Shown piece by piece: positions 1 to 11,436 of a stretch of 30,014 bases of DNA. Below the pieces are notes generated by a model. The model saw nothing but the letters and a program-made list of their open reading frames with translations, made no database searches and had not been told where the DNA came from. The translations under genes were made by a program, and so were the position numbers. Origin of the DNA: Setaria digitata (taxonomy: Eukaryota > Nematoda > Chromadorea > Rhabditida > Setariidae); NCBI GenBank assembly GCA_003640385.1, contig RCAB01000643.1, positions 1 to 30,014 of the forward strand. Direction: 5' to 3'. Numbering within the stretch: the first letter of the stretch is position 1; each line of letters starts with the position of its first letter.

Positions 1-3000
1 GGGAGAAAAATTCTTTTTTTTTTTTTTTTAAATATTTAGTTACATATATCACTATTTATAATGAATCGATTTAATGATGCAGTATGATGAATAGATATTT
101 CGGAAAAAAAAAAATTTTTGTTTTCAAAAACTTTGCAAAATTATTTTTCCAGAATATTTCTGCATCATGTTGAAATATTTTTAGAATGCTTAATTATCTG
201 AATTTGGAGTAATAATAGAATCGAAATTAGTTATTCGTCCTATTCTTTATTTTGCAGTTTTCGACTGTCATGTTTGATTTTCAATAAGTAATATTTTTTT
301 AAACGGCTAGCTCAACCAAATTTTTAAATTTCTTTCAGTTTCTTTTATATGTCGCTTGAAATTCACCGCAATCAAGATCTTAATTTCATTTTTTTTTTTC
401 ATTATTCATCTAATGTTGATAGGTTAACTTTTGCTTCTATCATTTCTAAAGTTTTATTAATAATTTAAGTAATAAATAGCAGAGGAAAAAAAATGAAGCT
501 ATTTATTAAAACCAATTTATTTTGCAGAAATCGTGTGGGATCTGTTCTCTCAGTCATGTAAAACAGTTTTACAAAGTGCACCATAAAATACTGATCGGTT
601 AAAATTATATGAATAGAGGGGATTATTTGTTGGTAACCTTAAGCTTTTTGTCCTTCTTTTTACTTCTACGGATGTTTCTGAGCAAAAGTGAGGAAATTAA
701 TAGGATTAAAGTGATAATTAGCCTGTAATGATTAAATTGAGAACTGAAGTGTCAAGTGTAACTAGACAGAATTAGCAAAGTTAATGAATAATAAATAAAA
801 TCCCTTAATTGCAAAATAATTATTGTTCATAACTTGCCTCTTCTCCCTCCTCTTCCTTCTTTCTAATATAAATAAAAGAATTTAGCTGATAACACTTTAG
901 TGATGACAACGATAATCCGAGAGATATTTTTACCAAATCATTGTCTCATTCGCAGAAAGAATGAAATTGAAAGTGTTCGAAAACAGTATCTTCAGACATT
1001 TTGATCCGGAAAATCAATGGATCAGGAAATCATGACAGTGCAAATGAAGGAGTCAGGGAAATCATCATGGTGATGACAATAAGTGAAATTAGTAAATCGA
1101 AAATCGAAATTTAACAATAAAAAAAAAAGAAAAAGTGTTCGGAGGAAAAGATATGTGTAATATAAAAAAGGAAACAGTTCAAAAAAAAAAAAAAAAAAAA
1201 AATAGTGAAATTTTTTGTTTTGCTTGATGCAAATAACAATAATCAAAATCAAATTGATAAAATCAAAATTCATATATTAAAGTCAGAATTAAAATTGAAA
1301 TGATTAAATCGGAAAATTAATGTAAATTTATCTTCACAGAAATAAAAGAAGGCAAACAATTAAGAAGCAAATAGTGAAAAATTTAAATTTTAGTAAGTAT
1401 AGCGTTAGATGGATGATTTATCAAATGAAGCGTTGCCATGTTAAATCAACCGGCTTAGTAAAAATGCTCGCAGATCTGTTAGTGAACGAATCTTCGAATT
1501 ATCAGTTGTTAGTTTGGTCGAAGAATATGAGATATGGTAATTATTTCAATTTTATTAGCAAATTTTAAATAGCAATTTAAAATTGTTGTAATAGAAATGG
1601 TTAATAATTTTAATTAATATTTAGGTAACCGCTCACTGAGTTGCTAAATTAGAATATCGTATCGATGACTTATGCACAATGATTAATGATTATTTGCGCA
1701 ATTTGTGCGGCACATATTGCTTTTATTTTTTTTGATTTTTCATTACTGAAATTTAATGTTAGGAAATCTTAGTAGCAATTTTATTAATGAATAAGTAATG
1801 TTTTCAACATTAATTTAGGCAGAAAACAAGGAATTTGAATTTGATAATTTGAATTTGTAATTTTGTTACCTATCTCTGTGGAAAATTGCTTCTTTCTTCG
1901 CTAAAAAAATGGAATAACTTAAAATGAATTTTCAAGTTATAAAAGAAAAAAACAAAATTAACTTAGAACATGTGAAATATTTGTGGTAGATATACTCTGA
2001 TGCAATGCATGCCGTGATATATATGTGATAAGCATGGCATTTGATATTTTATCAGAACTGTTCCAAAATGATTATTTGTGTGATAATGTCAGTATGTGTT
2101 AACTATAAAATGTTAATTGATTAAATTAAAACAGTTCAGGTAATTAATTACTCAGTGTGAAGTATTAATGTGTGCCTTAAATGATGTAATTCACTAGAAT
2201 TTAGAACTGCTTAAGATATCAAAGCTGATTTATAATAAAGTAACTGATCAATTTGATGCGATGATAAAAAGCAAAATGAGAATGAGGCGAGCGAAAATAA
2301 TGTTAGTATACTAGATTTCAGATCTCTTTCAATAATAAATTCGAAAAATTGATAAAAGAACATAAAACTAATAAGTAAGCTCAATATTAATGATGGAGAA
2401 TAAGCGATAAGTGTACTAATTGATGGTGAAATGAAAAATTATCCTTGAATATTTTTAATGATAATGGTAAAGAAAATCCTAGCAGAACGAAAAGTTGTAA
2501 TTGTACTAATATTTGTCAGCTTTAAAAAAAAAAAAAAAATCTACGAAATCACTCATTTACGAATACACCTTATGTGATCCACATAAGCTGATATTTAGAC
2601 ATATAAAATGCACCAAAAAGCTTGGTAAAAAAAAAAAAACAACTAATAAAATAAGCGCAATACAAAAATATTATTATTTTCTGTAAATTCTAGATTTAAA
2701 AAATTCTAATATTGCAAACTTTTATTTGCCTCTTCGATAAGTGTTCATTTTATTGCGACATTTACACAACATACAATTTCTGAGCTATCTGAGCTCTTTT
2801 TGCAGTTTCATCGCACTGTGTAATTTTAAAAAGAGTTATTGCATTTTATTAGTACTTCACAAATTGAATTGCAGAAAATATTTTTGGTTTTAGCAAGCAT
2901 TCTTCGTAATGACAAGCATTGAGAAAATTACAATTCATTAAATAGTTTAGTTCAAGAATTAAATTCCTATGTATCGTTAATAAATCAATAAAAAGCATAT

Positions 3001-3308
3001 TACAAATAATAACAAAAGATGTCAAGATATTTCTAGATATAATTAAATGTATAATTCAATTATTGAAAATTCCTGCTGCAGCGATTATCATCTTTTTAGC
3101 CGTCGCAATATGAAACTATTTTTTTTTTTTTTTTTTTTTTAAATTTTCTTTAAAATATCTATATCTAAAGATCAACAATTTCGATCATCTATTCCAGAGT
3201 AGAGCAGCAAATCGAAATAACTTTTATTGGCAATAATTCATGATAATTACATACACACAGTATTTGAGAAAAAGTATCATAGGTTCATACGATTACCAAT
3301 AGAAGGTA

Positions 3309-3475
3309 GGATTTTAGCTGGTACCTTTCTACTTCCTCAATTATATTTATATACTTTCAGACTGTTGTTACTGTATCCTCCTTCCATCTTGNGGATTTTA
3401 GCTGGTACCTTTCTACTTTCTCAATTATATTTATATACTTTCAGACTGTTGTTACTGTATCTTCCTTCCATCTTG
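3309..3475. repeat. Tandem near-identical 83-bp copies around an N gap
   Basis: Positions 3309-3391 and 3393-3475 are the same 83 bases with two C/T differences, separated only by the N at 3392. The pattern fits two overlapping contigs from different haplotypes placed end to end with a one-base gap. It is probably an assembly artefact rather than a real tandem repeat. Confidence 0.85.
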
Positions 3476-3657
3476 TTTCAGCAATTTCCGCTTTGTGACA
3501 ATGATTTTTTTGAGATTATGCATCGTATCGTACTGAAACCTTATCACATTTATACAGCAACTTCNGTTTCAGCAATTTCCGCTTTGTGATAATGATTTTT
3601 TTATGAGATTATGCATCGTATCGTACTGAAACCTTATCACATTTATACAGCAACTTC
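3475..3657. repeat. Second pair of duplicated copies around an N gap
   Basis: Positions 3475-3564 and 3566-3657 match, with one C/T difference and a 2-base indel, and flank the N at 3565. With the neighbouring gap at 3392 this isolates a 172-base piece (3393-3564) whose two ends each overlap the adjoining sequence, as a tiny unmerged contig would. Confidence 0.85.
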
Positions 3658-6078
3658 ATTCGTTCATATTCATATATGTTCTCATTCAGATGGCAGCGGT
3701 GATTAGTGATTAGATCTCCATATCAGATTTCTGAATGGTTTCTCTTCTGCATAGGCCCGAAAATATCATCGGAAAACATCTTTTCTACCGAATTTTTTGT
3801 CAAATTGATCACATTTGAATTATTTTTCGCTTTCCTATACAATTCAGTTATTACCATTTAAAAGCGATACCTGAAAGAAAGTATTAATGAATAAAGTGAT
3901 AAAATGCCGTAAAGAAATCAAAAAATATCATGAAATGTATATTCTTGGAATTTGTCGTATGATTATTGTTTATTATATTTGTTATACAATTTATTATTGT
4001 CGTTTGATCATTGCTATCGTTGGATTGGTCATCTTTTTCAAATCAACTTAACTGTCCAACTAATTTATTTGTCCTGTTCACTTGTAACAGTTGATAAGAT
4101 GCAGTTAATAAAAAATATTTCATTTACAATACTCCTGAAATTATCAGAGAGTCAAAGTAGTAATGATAAGTATCGCCTGACAGTGTTAACTGCTTCAGCA
4201 AAAAGTAAAAAGAAAAAAACTTACATACTATTGGTGAGAAAAATTTCTTCCTCAGCTGCCTCATGAATACTTAAATTTGTATAACTTTAATGGATATACG
4301 ACAAACAACCGGAATTTTTAAAGTTGAATTTTAAGTCATATTTTAAAATATGTATATCACAGATAAGTGATAGAATCACATCAGAACAAAGGTCATCACA
4401 GTGATCATGAGAATCTAGCAAGGTGATTTTATGATTACTTTAAGCTTCACGATCTTTGTTCAATGAGATTGCAGCGTTTTCAGTCATTTTTTTTTATATT
4501 AACCGGAACAGTGAAAAAAAAAAAAAAGTTTAATAAGATAAGAGGAAATCAAAAATATCTTCGATAATAGAAATGAAATTAGAAGTATTTTGTAGTAGCA
4601 TTTTTTACATTGTTGTTACTGCTATCGTTAGTGCTTGTCAGTAATATTTATTAGATGAATTCTGTTTTATAAAAGCAATTTTAAATCATCAGCAAACCAC
4701 ACACAAAAAAATTGTTACTCTACAAAAATCAGATTTGAACTTTCAAATCTCGCAAATGTAACTGCAATAAATTATTTGTTTCAGAAAAGCGGTGATATAT
4801 GTTCTGTCTGTTGAAGGGAAAAATAGCATATTTTGGATGTGAGAGATTTGTAAATTTGATTTTCAAGAATTATATTTAGATCTATTTGCTAAAAATTCAT
4901 AACTTCCAAATAAAATACCAATCACTGTGCGGTTAAACTTTTACTATCAGTTATTACAAGCCAGCAAAAATCGAGTAGCACCCCTGGTTTTTATTTGACT
5001 TAAAGAATTTTGAAAAAAATCCTGCAAAACTTCAAACTAGCGATTATTATCGGTAAAAAAAAAAAAAATTTCCAGCCCAGATCAAAAATTAGGTATCACT
5101 GCAAAGAAAATTCATGCCACAATATAAATCCACTTCAGAGAAGCAAAGAACTACCTTATTTGTACTTTCACAACGAATTCCAGGGAAAGAAGCGGACAAA
5201 CCAGATATAGCACACGTAGTATTCTGTAAAGTACGCTTCCCAAAGAGCCAATGATTCGTGATTTGGCCTAAGCAACTTCATCCTTTATTTTTTATTGGCA
5301 ATAATGTCATGAAAAAATGCATCACCAGTCAAAATGATGAGAAAAAAGCCAATCAATAGATTGACAATAAAGCAGTGTTCATCATATATTAATTATGAGC
5401 AGTGCTGTGTCTTTGTTTACAATTAAGGAGTAAATCACGCTTATTTTACCGATAAATTCATTTAATTATTCTTGTTAAAAAGGTTCCTTTTTTCCTAAAT
5501 TGAAACTGTTCTCCTCCCATGAATGAACTGATTTTTATCCAACTATGCCGCTTACCATCATTAAAAGAAAGAAAGAAATTTTCACTGAAATAACGAATCA
5601 GAATTTAAGTTCAAATTCACATTTTGAGAAATTAAACTAAATCAATGGTCTGAAAAAAAAAATGAAATATAAGAGCAATTGTGCCACTGATAAAACATAA
5701 CCTTAAGTTAATAGATGTTAGACACAATATGCACAGATATATATCAAATAGTAGTACTGCAATTAAAAAAAAATCTCTTTTTTCCATCCCAGCATAACTT
5801 TAAGCTCTATGATGAGATCATTTCGAAAGCGAATTTTTGGTTGTTTACAGATGAAACATATGCACAAGTTAATCCATTTTTTCAATATTCTCCACCACTC
5901 TTATTCGATATGACAAATCACGAATCCTGAAAATTACACTTTCTTCTGAGAGTTCTACATAAACGAATCATAAACATGCCATCAAACGGAACATTATATC
6001 ATTCTCAAACTGTAATATATTGTGACAGAGGTACAATTCATATTGCATATTAAAGCCACTAATTTCATTAATTAGACT

Positions 6079-9000
6079 CTACTGTTGCAAAAAAAAAGAA
6101 AGTAATAATTCATCACACCTTTGGATAATTTCCCTTCTGACTGGGGTGGTGAAATGATTCAATAAGCATGTAACTGTAACCAACGCAAAAGCAACGTTGT
6201 AAGTCCAAACTAATGTGAAATTAGATAGCCACATAAAACTGCCGTAAGCTCCTACTAGATCGAATGTAGTGATTCCTAAAAAAAAAAAAAGGAAAGTGCA
6301 CTCCAAGCTATAACATAACGCAGCTTTAAAATGGACTACACAGTCACATTTGTGTAACTGTAACCAACGCAAAAGCAACGTTGTAAGTCTAAACTAATGT
6401 GAAATTAGATAGCCACATAAAAAAAAGAAAAAAAAAGAAAAAAGAAAGTGTGAGATCAAAAGGAATGTCTCAAGCAACAAGCAGAAATAATTAGAATATA
6501 TTATCTGGAAACAAGACTAAAAAACATAAAAATGATACAAACCAAGTGTCCGTGCAAGTACTGGGAGCGCAGAACTTAAAACCAAAACAGTTGTACAGTT
6601 CGCAATCACGCGTGTCATGGATGTTTTATGCAACTGAGGTCGAATTCTCCGTAATAACGGCACTGAATAAACTCCAATTATTGCAGCCACCATTATATAC
6701 CTAAATGCTAACAGGCGAATAATTAAGTGAATAGTGCAGTTAAGAAAATTATGAGACTTGTTGCATACATAGACGAAGAGGAATAAACATCGTAGTAGTA
6801 ACTAACCAAATTATAACAACTTCAACCACAGCTCCAAAAATACCTAATGTATGACGTGAATTTACTTCCATATACTGAGCATATACAGGCAATGCTCTAA
6901 ATCCAAATAGTAACTGCAGCGTATTGATTAATACCATGAACACAGTGATTGCCTAAAAAAGAACTCCGAAAAATATAAAAACTAAAGTTATTGGAAAATT
7001 GCAGTACTAAATTCAGTTACTAGATTGAAATCAACGTCTACACTCTGTAAAAAATTCGTTAATTTACTTACAGTCAGAAGAAGCAATACAACGATTGCAC
7101 ACACGTATTTCACTGTTTGTAGTACGACTTGATAGCCGCGAAGTGGCTTTTGCGGTAGAAATGGGTCTAAAAGTGACACGTCTCCCTGATTATTTCGCCG
7201 CAATCGTCTTTTAAGAGTTTGATATTCCAATCGGAAAACCGTTTCGTCCGATGGATCAACAATTTTGTGATTCTCCGTTGCAAGGAGATGATTCGACACT
7301 ACTGAGAACATTCTTGTTAATCCTGAAATTTTGATTGTCATCATACTTTACCAAAAACTATCAGATAAAAAGCTTTGAGAAAATACGAAAAAAAAAATCA
7401 CCTAAAGGTGTTGTGATCAGCAACGTCAAGACTCCAAGTAAGGAAACACATGAATATAGAAATGGCAAGTTGACAGATGTAAAATTAAGTATAGATAAAG
7501 AAATTGAAGCGTTCTCTGCCTGAAAAATTTATACATACTTACCTATCAGAATGAAAATCAATGATTTTCTTTAACACTGCATAATATCTTTATAACTTCA
7601 TAAGGTATGAAGAATAAAATTACCGGTTTCCACGAAAAAAATGAGAATGCTAAATTTCAAAACAGAAATTAAGAAAAACAAATGCATTAGAAAATACAGG
7701 AGTAAATCAAGCATTTAATAAGGTAAGCAAACTGAACTCGATATCCTAAATTAGTTCCATAGACGTAGATTTCAAAGGGATAATAAGAGCAGAAAAAGAT
7801 TCAAAATCAAAACTTACAAGGAAAAGAGAATATATAACGTCAGCTAAACATATTAGAACAATAATGAGAAGTACACAGACAGCAACAGTTTCGTATACCC
7901 GGGTCATTATGCCCTGAAAAATTTTTAGAAAAAGTGCATTAAAAAATTAGTCTCAGTATTTCAAATGAAAGAATGAAAACATTTACTACGGTGGAACATC
8001 AGTAGGTCTATAGATCAGTATGCTTTGTGATAAAATATTACTTTCAAAATGTATTTAATAATGAAACAGTTTCCAACTGTGAGGATTCATTTCTCGTCAG
8101 CTTAATTAGCATGCTAAATTTAAAATAGTTAAAAATAATAATTCTTAAGTATTCAAGTGTCCAAAAATTTCAAACTAATGACGACAAGAAATTTTGTCGT
8201 CAGTTTGAAAAAAAACTTTAAAATAATAATAATAACAAGAAGTTCGCAATATCATATTCATTGATAGAATTCCGAAAAAGAAAAATTAATTACCTTCCCA
8301 TGGCCTTTAAATCCTTGAGATTCAATAAAAAAATAAGCAAAAGGGAGAAGTATAAACAATGATAGATTACTTAAAGCAAAAATATAATTCCACAGTGAAT
8401 GAATAAGTGGCCAGTTTAACCATTGGAAATAATAACTGCCAGGATAGGCCTGTATTATTTCTGATCCAATCACTGAAAATGGGAGTAGTGTGGCAGCTCC
8501 CATCGATACTGCTAGAGACCATGTACACATCCATAAACTGCAACGCAAAAATAATATGAATGAAGTAGAATTATTCTAAAATTAAAATAATATCATCTAA
8601 GCAACCAAAAGATCCCCAAAAAAAATATCCCCATCCATTACAAGATAATCCTGAACTTACGAGACACGGAAAACAAAGAAATCTTCGCCACCAGCGTATA
8701 ATTCGTCATTATCGCTTCGTCCCTTCAGCAGTCGAATGATCGAATAAGAAATTAAATATAAGCATATAAACAATAACATACAAATCTGAAAGTAGCAAAC
8801 ATCGTCAGAGATTAAAATAGATGAGTGAGCAACTTCAATGAAAAAATCCGTCATGAGAAATTGCTGCACAACTAAGTGAATTTATCTATAACTTTAATCA
8901 GCTTACATTTTTATATTTAATTCCATGTAGTAATTCTAACATACGAAATTTTTAGCATTCTAAGCTATACCTCACAAAGTAATGCGAAATAAACTTTACT

Positions 9001-9411
9001 ATCCTAAATTATATTACTCAATGAACGATAACCAATAATATGAAATGTTCTTACAGAGATATGACCGAAATGTAGAAGTTTTTTTTTTTCTTAAATGATT
9101 TCACAGACGAACAGAATATAAATTTCATATATTTATTAAAAGCTATATTAAAAAAAAAATATTAAAAAAAAGGAAAAGTTTCATATTAAAAAAAAATATT
9201 AAAAAAAGTGAAAAAAAAAAGGAAAAGGAAAAGTAGTTATTTCATATTAAATATATTAAAAAAATATTAATATTTTCATATTAAAAAAGGAAAAGTAGTT
9301 ATTTCATTTATAAATAAATATGAATTAGTTACTAAAATAACTTACAATATGTTGACGGACGAATTGATGAAAACGCTGTTCACGCTCACTAACATCCTCC
9401 CACTGTTCCAT
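6079..9411 (-). CDS. LMBR1/LIMR-family multi-pass membrane protein, complete, nine exons
   Basis: Exons in transcript order: 9411-9346, 8785-8661, 8537-8294, 7913-7818, 7519-7402, 7322-7072, 6952-6807, 6700-6543, 6275-6079. They join in frame to 466 aa (human LMBR1L, about 489), with GT-AG signals throughout. The start has an in-frame TAA nine bases upstream. Family matches: REQRFH near residue 10; LLPFSVIGSE (about 81-90); YFQWLN and LPFAYFF (about 100-135); TRMFSV (about 219); ALPVLARTLG (about 393-402), followed by FDLVG. Hydrophobic segments fit a protein with about nine membrane spans; the middle (about 225-285) is polar and basic. The family includes LMBR1L, described as a lipocalin-1 receptor and as an ER protein damping Wnt signalling; no catalytic residues are known. 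Intron 8 holds a damaged copy of part of exon 9. The family call is secure; LMBR1 versus LMBR1L orthology is not decided. Confidence 0.93.
6353..6422 (-). pseudogene. Broken 70-bp copy of LMBR1-like exon 9, inside intron 8
   Basis: These 70 bases match 6169-6238, inside the last coding exon, in the same orientation with one difference. Read on the minus strand, that difference turns the TGG of the V-W-T stretch into TAG, so the copy cannot serve as a full exon. No matching acceptor and donor pair surrounds it. There is no N here, unlike the other duplicates in the window, so it may be a genuine recent local duplication. Confidence 0.88.
8168..8210. repeat. Inverted repeat in LMBR1-like intron 3
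   Basis: Left arm 8168-8187 and right arm 8194-8210 pair over 17 bases, with one 3-base bulge in the left arm and a 6-base loop. The inner 9 bp (TGACGACAA against TTGTCGTCA) are perfect. The intron is 8293-7914 on the minus strand. It could be a structured intronic element or a small remnant of a foldback repeat; the sequence does not decide. Confidence 0.75.
9110..9310. repeat. A-rich low-complexity tract with a 19-bp direct repeat
   Basis: In intron 1 of the LMBR1-like gene (9345-8786), the unit CATATTAAAAAA recurs with variable A-run lengths. A 19-base stretch beginning GGAAAAGTAG occurs at 9227-9245 and again at 9289-9307. This looks like slippage-driven decay; I see no open frame or regulatory motif in it. 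Confidence 0.7.
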
Positions 9412-10039
9412 TATACATTAAACCATGGATGTGTACCTTGTCTCCTTTTTTCTTTTTTTTTTTTTTTTTTTTTTTTTTACATATGAATTAATTAGNTCAA
9501 AACACAATAATTTATCAACAACAGTTTCTACATCCTCAACAAATGAACTATGCACTATTATCGAAGCTTGAATAATATTAAATTGCAATAAATAATCATC
9601 ACTATAAAACGTAAAAAGCTATTTAAACTTTCCCTTCAACTATTTGGATGGAATTGAACTATGCTGTCTGTAATGAAGCACATTTCTTGCGGTCCTCGTT
9701 AAATCCTCACTCTAATTGTTAACAGCTCTTTCGTATCACCACCTGAAAGACAAAGGGTTTGGTTAGTGCTTGGGTTTTTAACTATTCTTCCACTGCCAAG
9801 GTGAAGTAAGCCTTTCTTAATTCTTTCATTTAATTGCTTTTTTTTTTTTTTTTTCCTCTAAATTACGGTTATTGTTCTCATGAAGTTTTAGCCAAACTCT
9901 TCTTCCATTTTTACCTGCAGGATCTTTATGATTATGAGAAGTCGTTTTTTTTTTTGTTAAAAATAATTATTATTTAGTAATTTACTAAAACATTTGCATA
10001 CGCTATGTTTGCATTAATTTCAAATTAGATTTCAGGACA
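9412..10039. promoter_or_regulatory. Divergent intergenic region between LMBR1-like and RCC1L-like genes
   Basis: The 628 bases between two oppositely transcribed start codons must include the 5' signals of both genes unless unseen 5' exons lie elsewhere. It contains a long poly-T tract (about 9447-9479), a shorter one near 9839-9854, and an N at 9496 that, unlike the other Ns, has no duplicated flanks. I cannot point to a TATA box or a defined factor site. The bidirectional-promoter reading comes from gene orientation only. Confidence 0.5.
10029..10035 (+). promoter_or_regulatory. Probable trans-splice or 5' splice acceptor before RCC1L-like ATG
   Basis: ATTTCAG ends four bases before the ATG at 10040 and matches the nematode 3' splice consensus. 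Many nematode mRNAs receive a spliced leader a few bases before the start codon, so this is a likely trans-splice site. It could instead close a cis intron after a short 5' non-coding exon. Confidence 0.55.
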
Positions 10040-11242
10040 ATGAAATCAGCAACAGCAGTTGCAGTTCGTGAAGCTGCAACGGTTGCTAAATTAAAAAGAA
10101 AAGAGAGTGATTTTGTTTACGGTTGTGGTTTCGGTAAAACAGGAAGTCTTTTTACGAGAGCATTGCGAGAAACTGGACAAAAAGGATTTAAGAAACCGCG
10201 ACAAATTTTGTACTTTAATTCGCGTAACATTCGTCATATCGCAGCCGGATTTGGTTTCTCAGTCTTAGCATCGAAACAGAAACTTTATGGTGGTGGTGTT
10301 GACATCTTTGGCAATGATTTAGATAACCAGAATTATTGGAGTGAAGGTATTTGTTTGAATATTGAAGGAGATCAATTTGGTAGCATAATAGGAGTTGCAG
10401 CTGGTAGACGACATTTTCTGGTCGCATCAAAAGAAACTGTCTATGCATTTGGTGATAATGCTCATGGGCAATGCGGGAAGGATCCTGAAAAAGTGTCGTT
10501 TGTACGACTGCAAAAGAAACCATATCAGAAGATTACAATTCCTTCAGATTCAAAAATTGCTCAAGTACATTGTACATTGGATACGTCATTCATTGTTTTG
10601 GAATCTGGTGAGGTATTTTCATTCGGGTTAGGCACTGATGGACAGTTAGGACGTGGAGTTTGTAATTGTGATTGGCGTTGTTTACCAGTTGAAGGTGATT
10701 TAAGGGGAATGAAGGTGGCAACTGTAAAAGGAAGTACAGATACTTTGATGGCTGTAACAAAAAACGACGAATTATTTATGTGGGGACAGAATGAATACGA
10801 ACAAATGCATCCATTTGTTAAGGATATTCAAAGTGGTTTTCCACGTGAAATACGTCTTTGCATGGAGAAAATTGTAGCAGCAGATTCAACGGCAACTTCT
10901 TGCATAGCATTAAGTAGCAGTGGTGAAATTTATGTTTGGGGTTTTGGAATCCTTGGTATGGGACCAAATGTTACATCTCTACGACGACCAGCACTTCTGG
11001 AAAGTAATTTGTTTAGCGGTGGCCCAAATGATTCTGGTAAAATCAGGAAGATTTTTGCTGGTAACTCGTCAATGTTTGCTCTTTCAAAAATGGATAATTT
11101 GTTTTCATGGGGTTTTAATAGGTTTTGCCATTTAGGCCTTTCACATGAAAAAGATCAATATTTCCCATTTCAAGTTGATGTAATAAAAAAGCCATTAGAT
11201 GTTTCAGTTGCACCTGATCACGTATTATTTTTGATGAGGTGA
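10040..11242 (+). CDS. RCC1-repeat protein, RCC1L (WBSCR16)-like, single exon
   Basis: One uninterrupted frame of 400 aa. RCC1-type repeats that build a seven-bladed propeller are visible: VYGCGFGKTG (about 27-35), LYGGGVDIFG (82-91), VYAFGDNAHGQCG (134-146), VFSFGLGTDGQLG (192-204), LFMWGQNEYE (245-254), IYVWGFGILGMG (297-308) and LFSWGFNRFCHLG (354-366). The first 24 residues are basic with few acids, compatible with a mitochondrial presequence. Human RCC1L (464 aa) is a mitochondrial inner-membrane protein linked to OPA1 exchange and mitoribosome assembly. The RCC1 fold is clear; RCC1L rather than another family member rests on overall resemblance, especially the N-terminal half. The start is the first ATG in the open frame, with an upstream in-frame TAA about 50 bases before. 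LIG4 follows 194 bases downstream on the same strand. Lack of introns contrasts with both neighbours. Confidence 0.83.
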   Translation: MKSATAVAVREAATVAKLKRKESDFVYGCGFGKTGSLFTRALRETGQKGFKKPRQILYFNSRNIRHIAAGFGFSVLASKQKLYGGGVDIFGNDLDNQNYWSEGICLNIEGDQFGSIIGVAAGRRHFLVASKETVYAFGDNAHGQCGKDPEKVSFVRLQKKPYQKITIPSDSKIAQVHCTLDTSFIVLESGEVFSFGLGTDGQLGRGVCNCDWRCLPVEGDLRGMKVATVKGSTDTLMAVTKNDELFMWGQNEYEQMHPFVKDIQSGFPREIRLCMEKIVAADSTATSCIALSSSGEIYVWGFGILGMGPNVTSLRRPALLESNLFSGGPNDSGKIRKIFAGNSSMFALSKMDNLFSWGFNRFCHLGLSHEKDQYFPFQVDVIKKPLDVSVAPDHVLFLMR

Positions 11243-11436
11243 TTTGTGGTACCTGTCTTTGAATTCCAGATAAGATAATATAAGACATGATTAAAGAAAC
11301 ATTTGATTACTTTGCATTGACTAAAAATACTTTGTAAATGCTTCTTCACATGTTTTTTGTCATTTCCGTGACCTTCGCCGATCTCATTTTGTAAAAGCTT
11401 TGCTGGTATTTAAATATGATAAATTAATTAAAGGTA
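11243..11436 (+). promoter_or_regulatory. Short intercistronic spacer, RCC1L-like to LIG4
   Basis: Only 194 bases separate the stop from the next start on the same strand, and I see no canonical AATAAA in them. The LIG4 ATG is preceded by TTAAAG then GTA, a possible trans-splice acceptor resembling the TTTAAG acceptor of a LIG4 intron. An in-frame TAA 12 bases before the ATG fixes the start. Spacing and orientation are compatible with a nematode operon whose downstream message is trans-spliced, but an independent LIG4 promoter is not excluded. Confidence 0.45.

Larger units (their letters stand above)
1..6078. other. Gene-free left spacer, downstream of the LMBR1-like gene
   Basis: I find no protein gene, tRNA, rRNA or spliced-leader RNA gene in this AT-rich stretch. 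The open frames here (for example 1374-1568, 3952-4266, 5010-5210 and 5715-5930) are short, have no recognisable motif, and lack the plausible splice sites seen around the real exons further right. It contains homopolymer runs (such as poly-T near 3120-3140 and poly-A near 1181-1201) and two single-N gaps at 3392 and 3565 flanked by duplicated sequence. The LMBR1-like gene ends at 6079 on the minus strand, so the right end of this spacer should hold its 3' UTR; I saw no clear AATAAA on that strand close to the stop. A divergent or non-coding gene could have been missed. Confidence 0.6.

Noticed and set aside
3952..4266. 104-aa plus-strand frame
   Set aside because: No ATG at its start, no recognisable domain, no splice context; likely chance.
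7335..7523. Plus-strand 62-aa frame
   Set aside because: Overlaps exon 5 of the LMBR1-like gene on the other strand, where homology and splice sites are clear.
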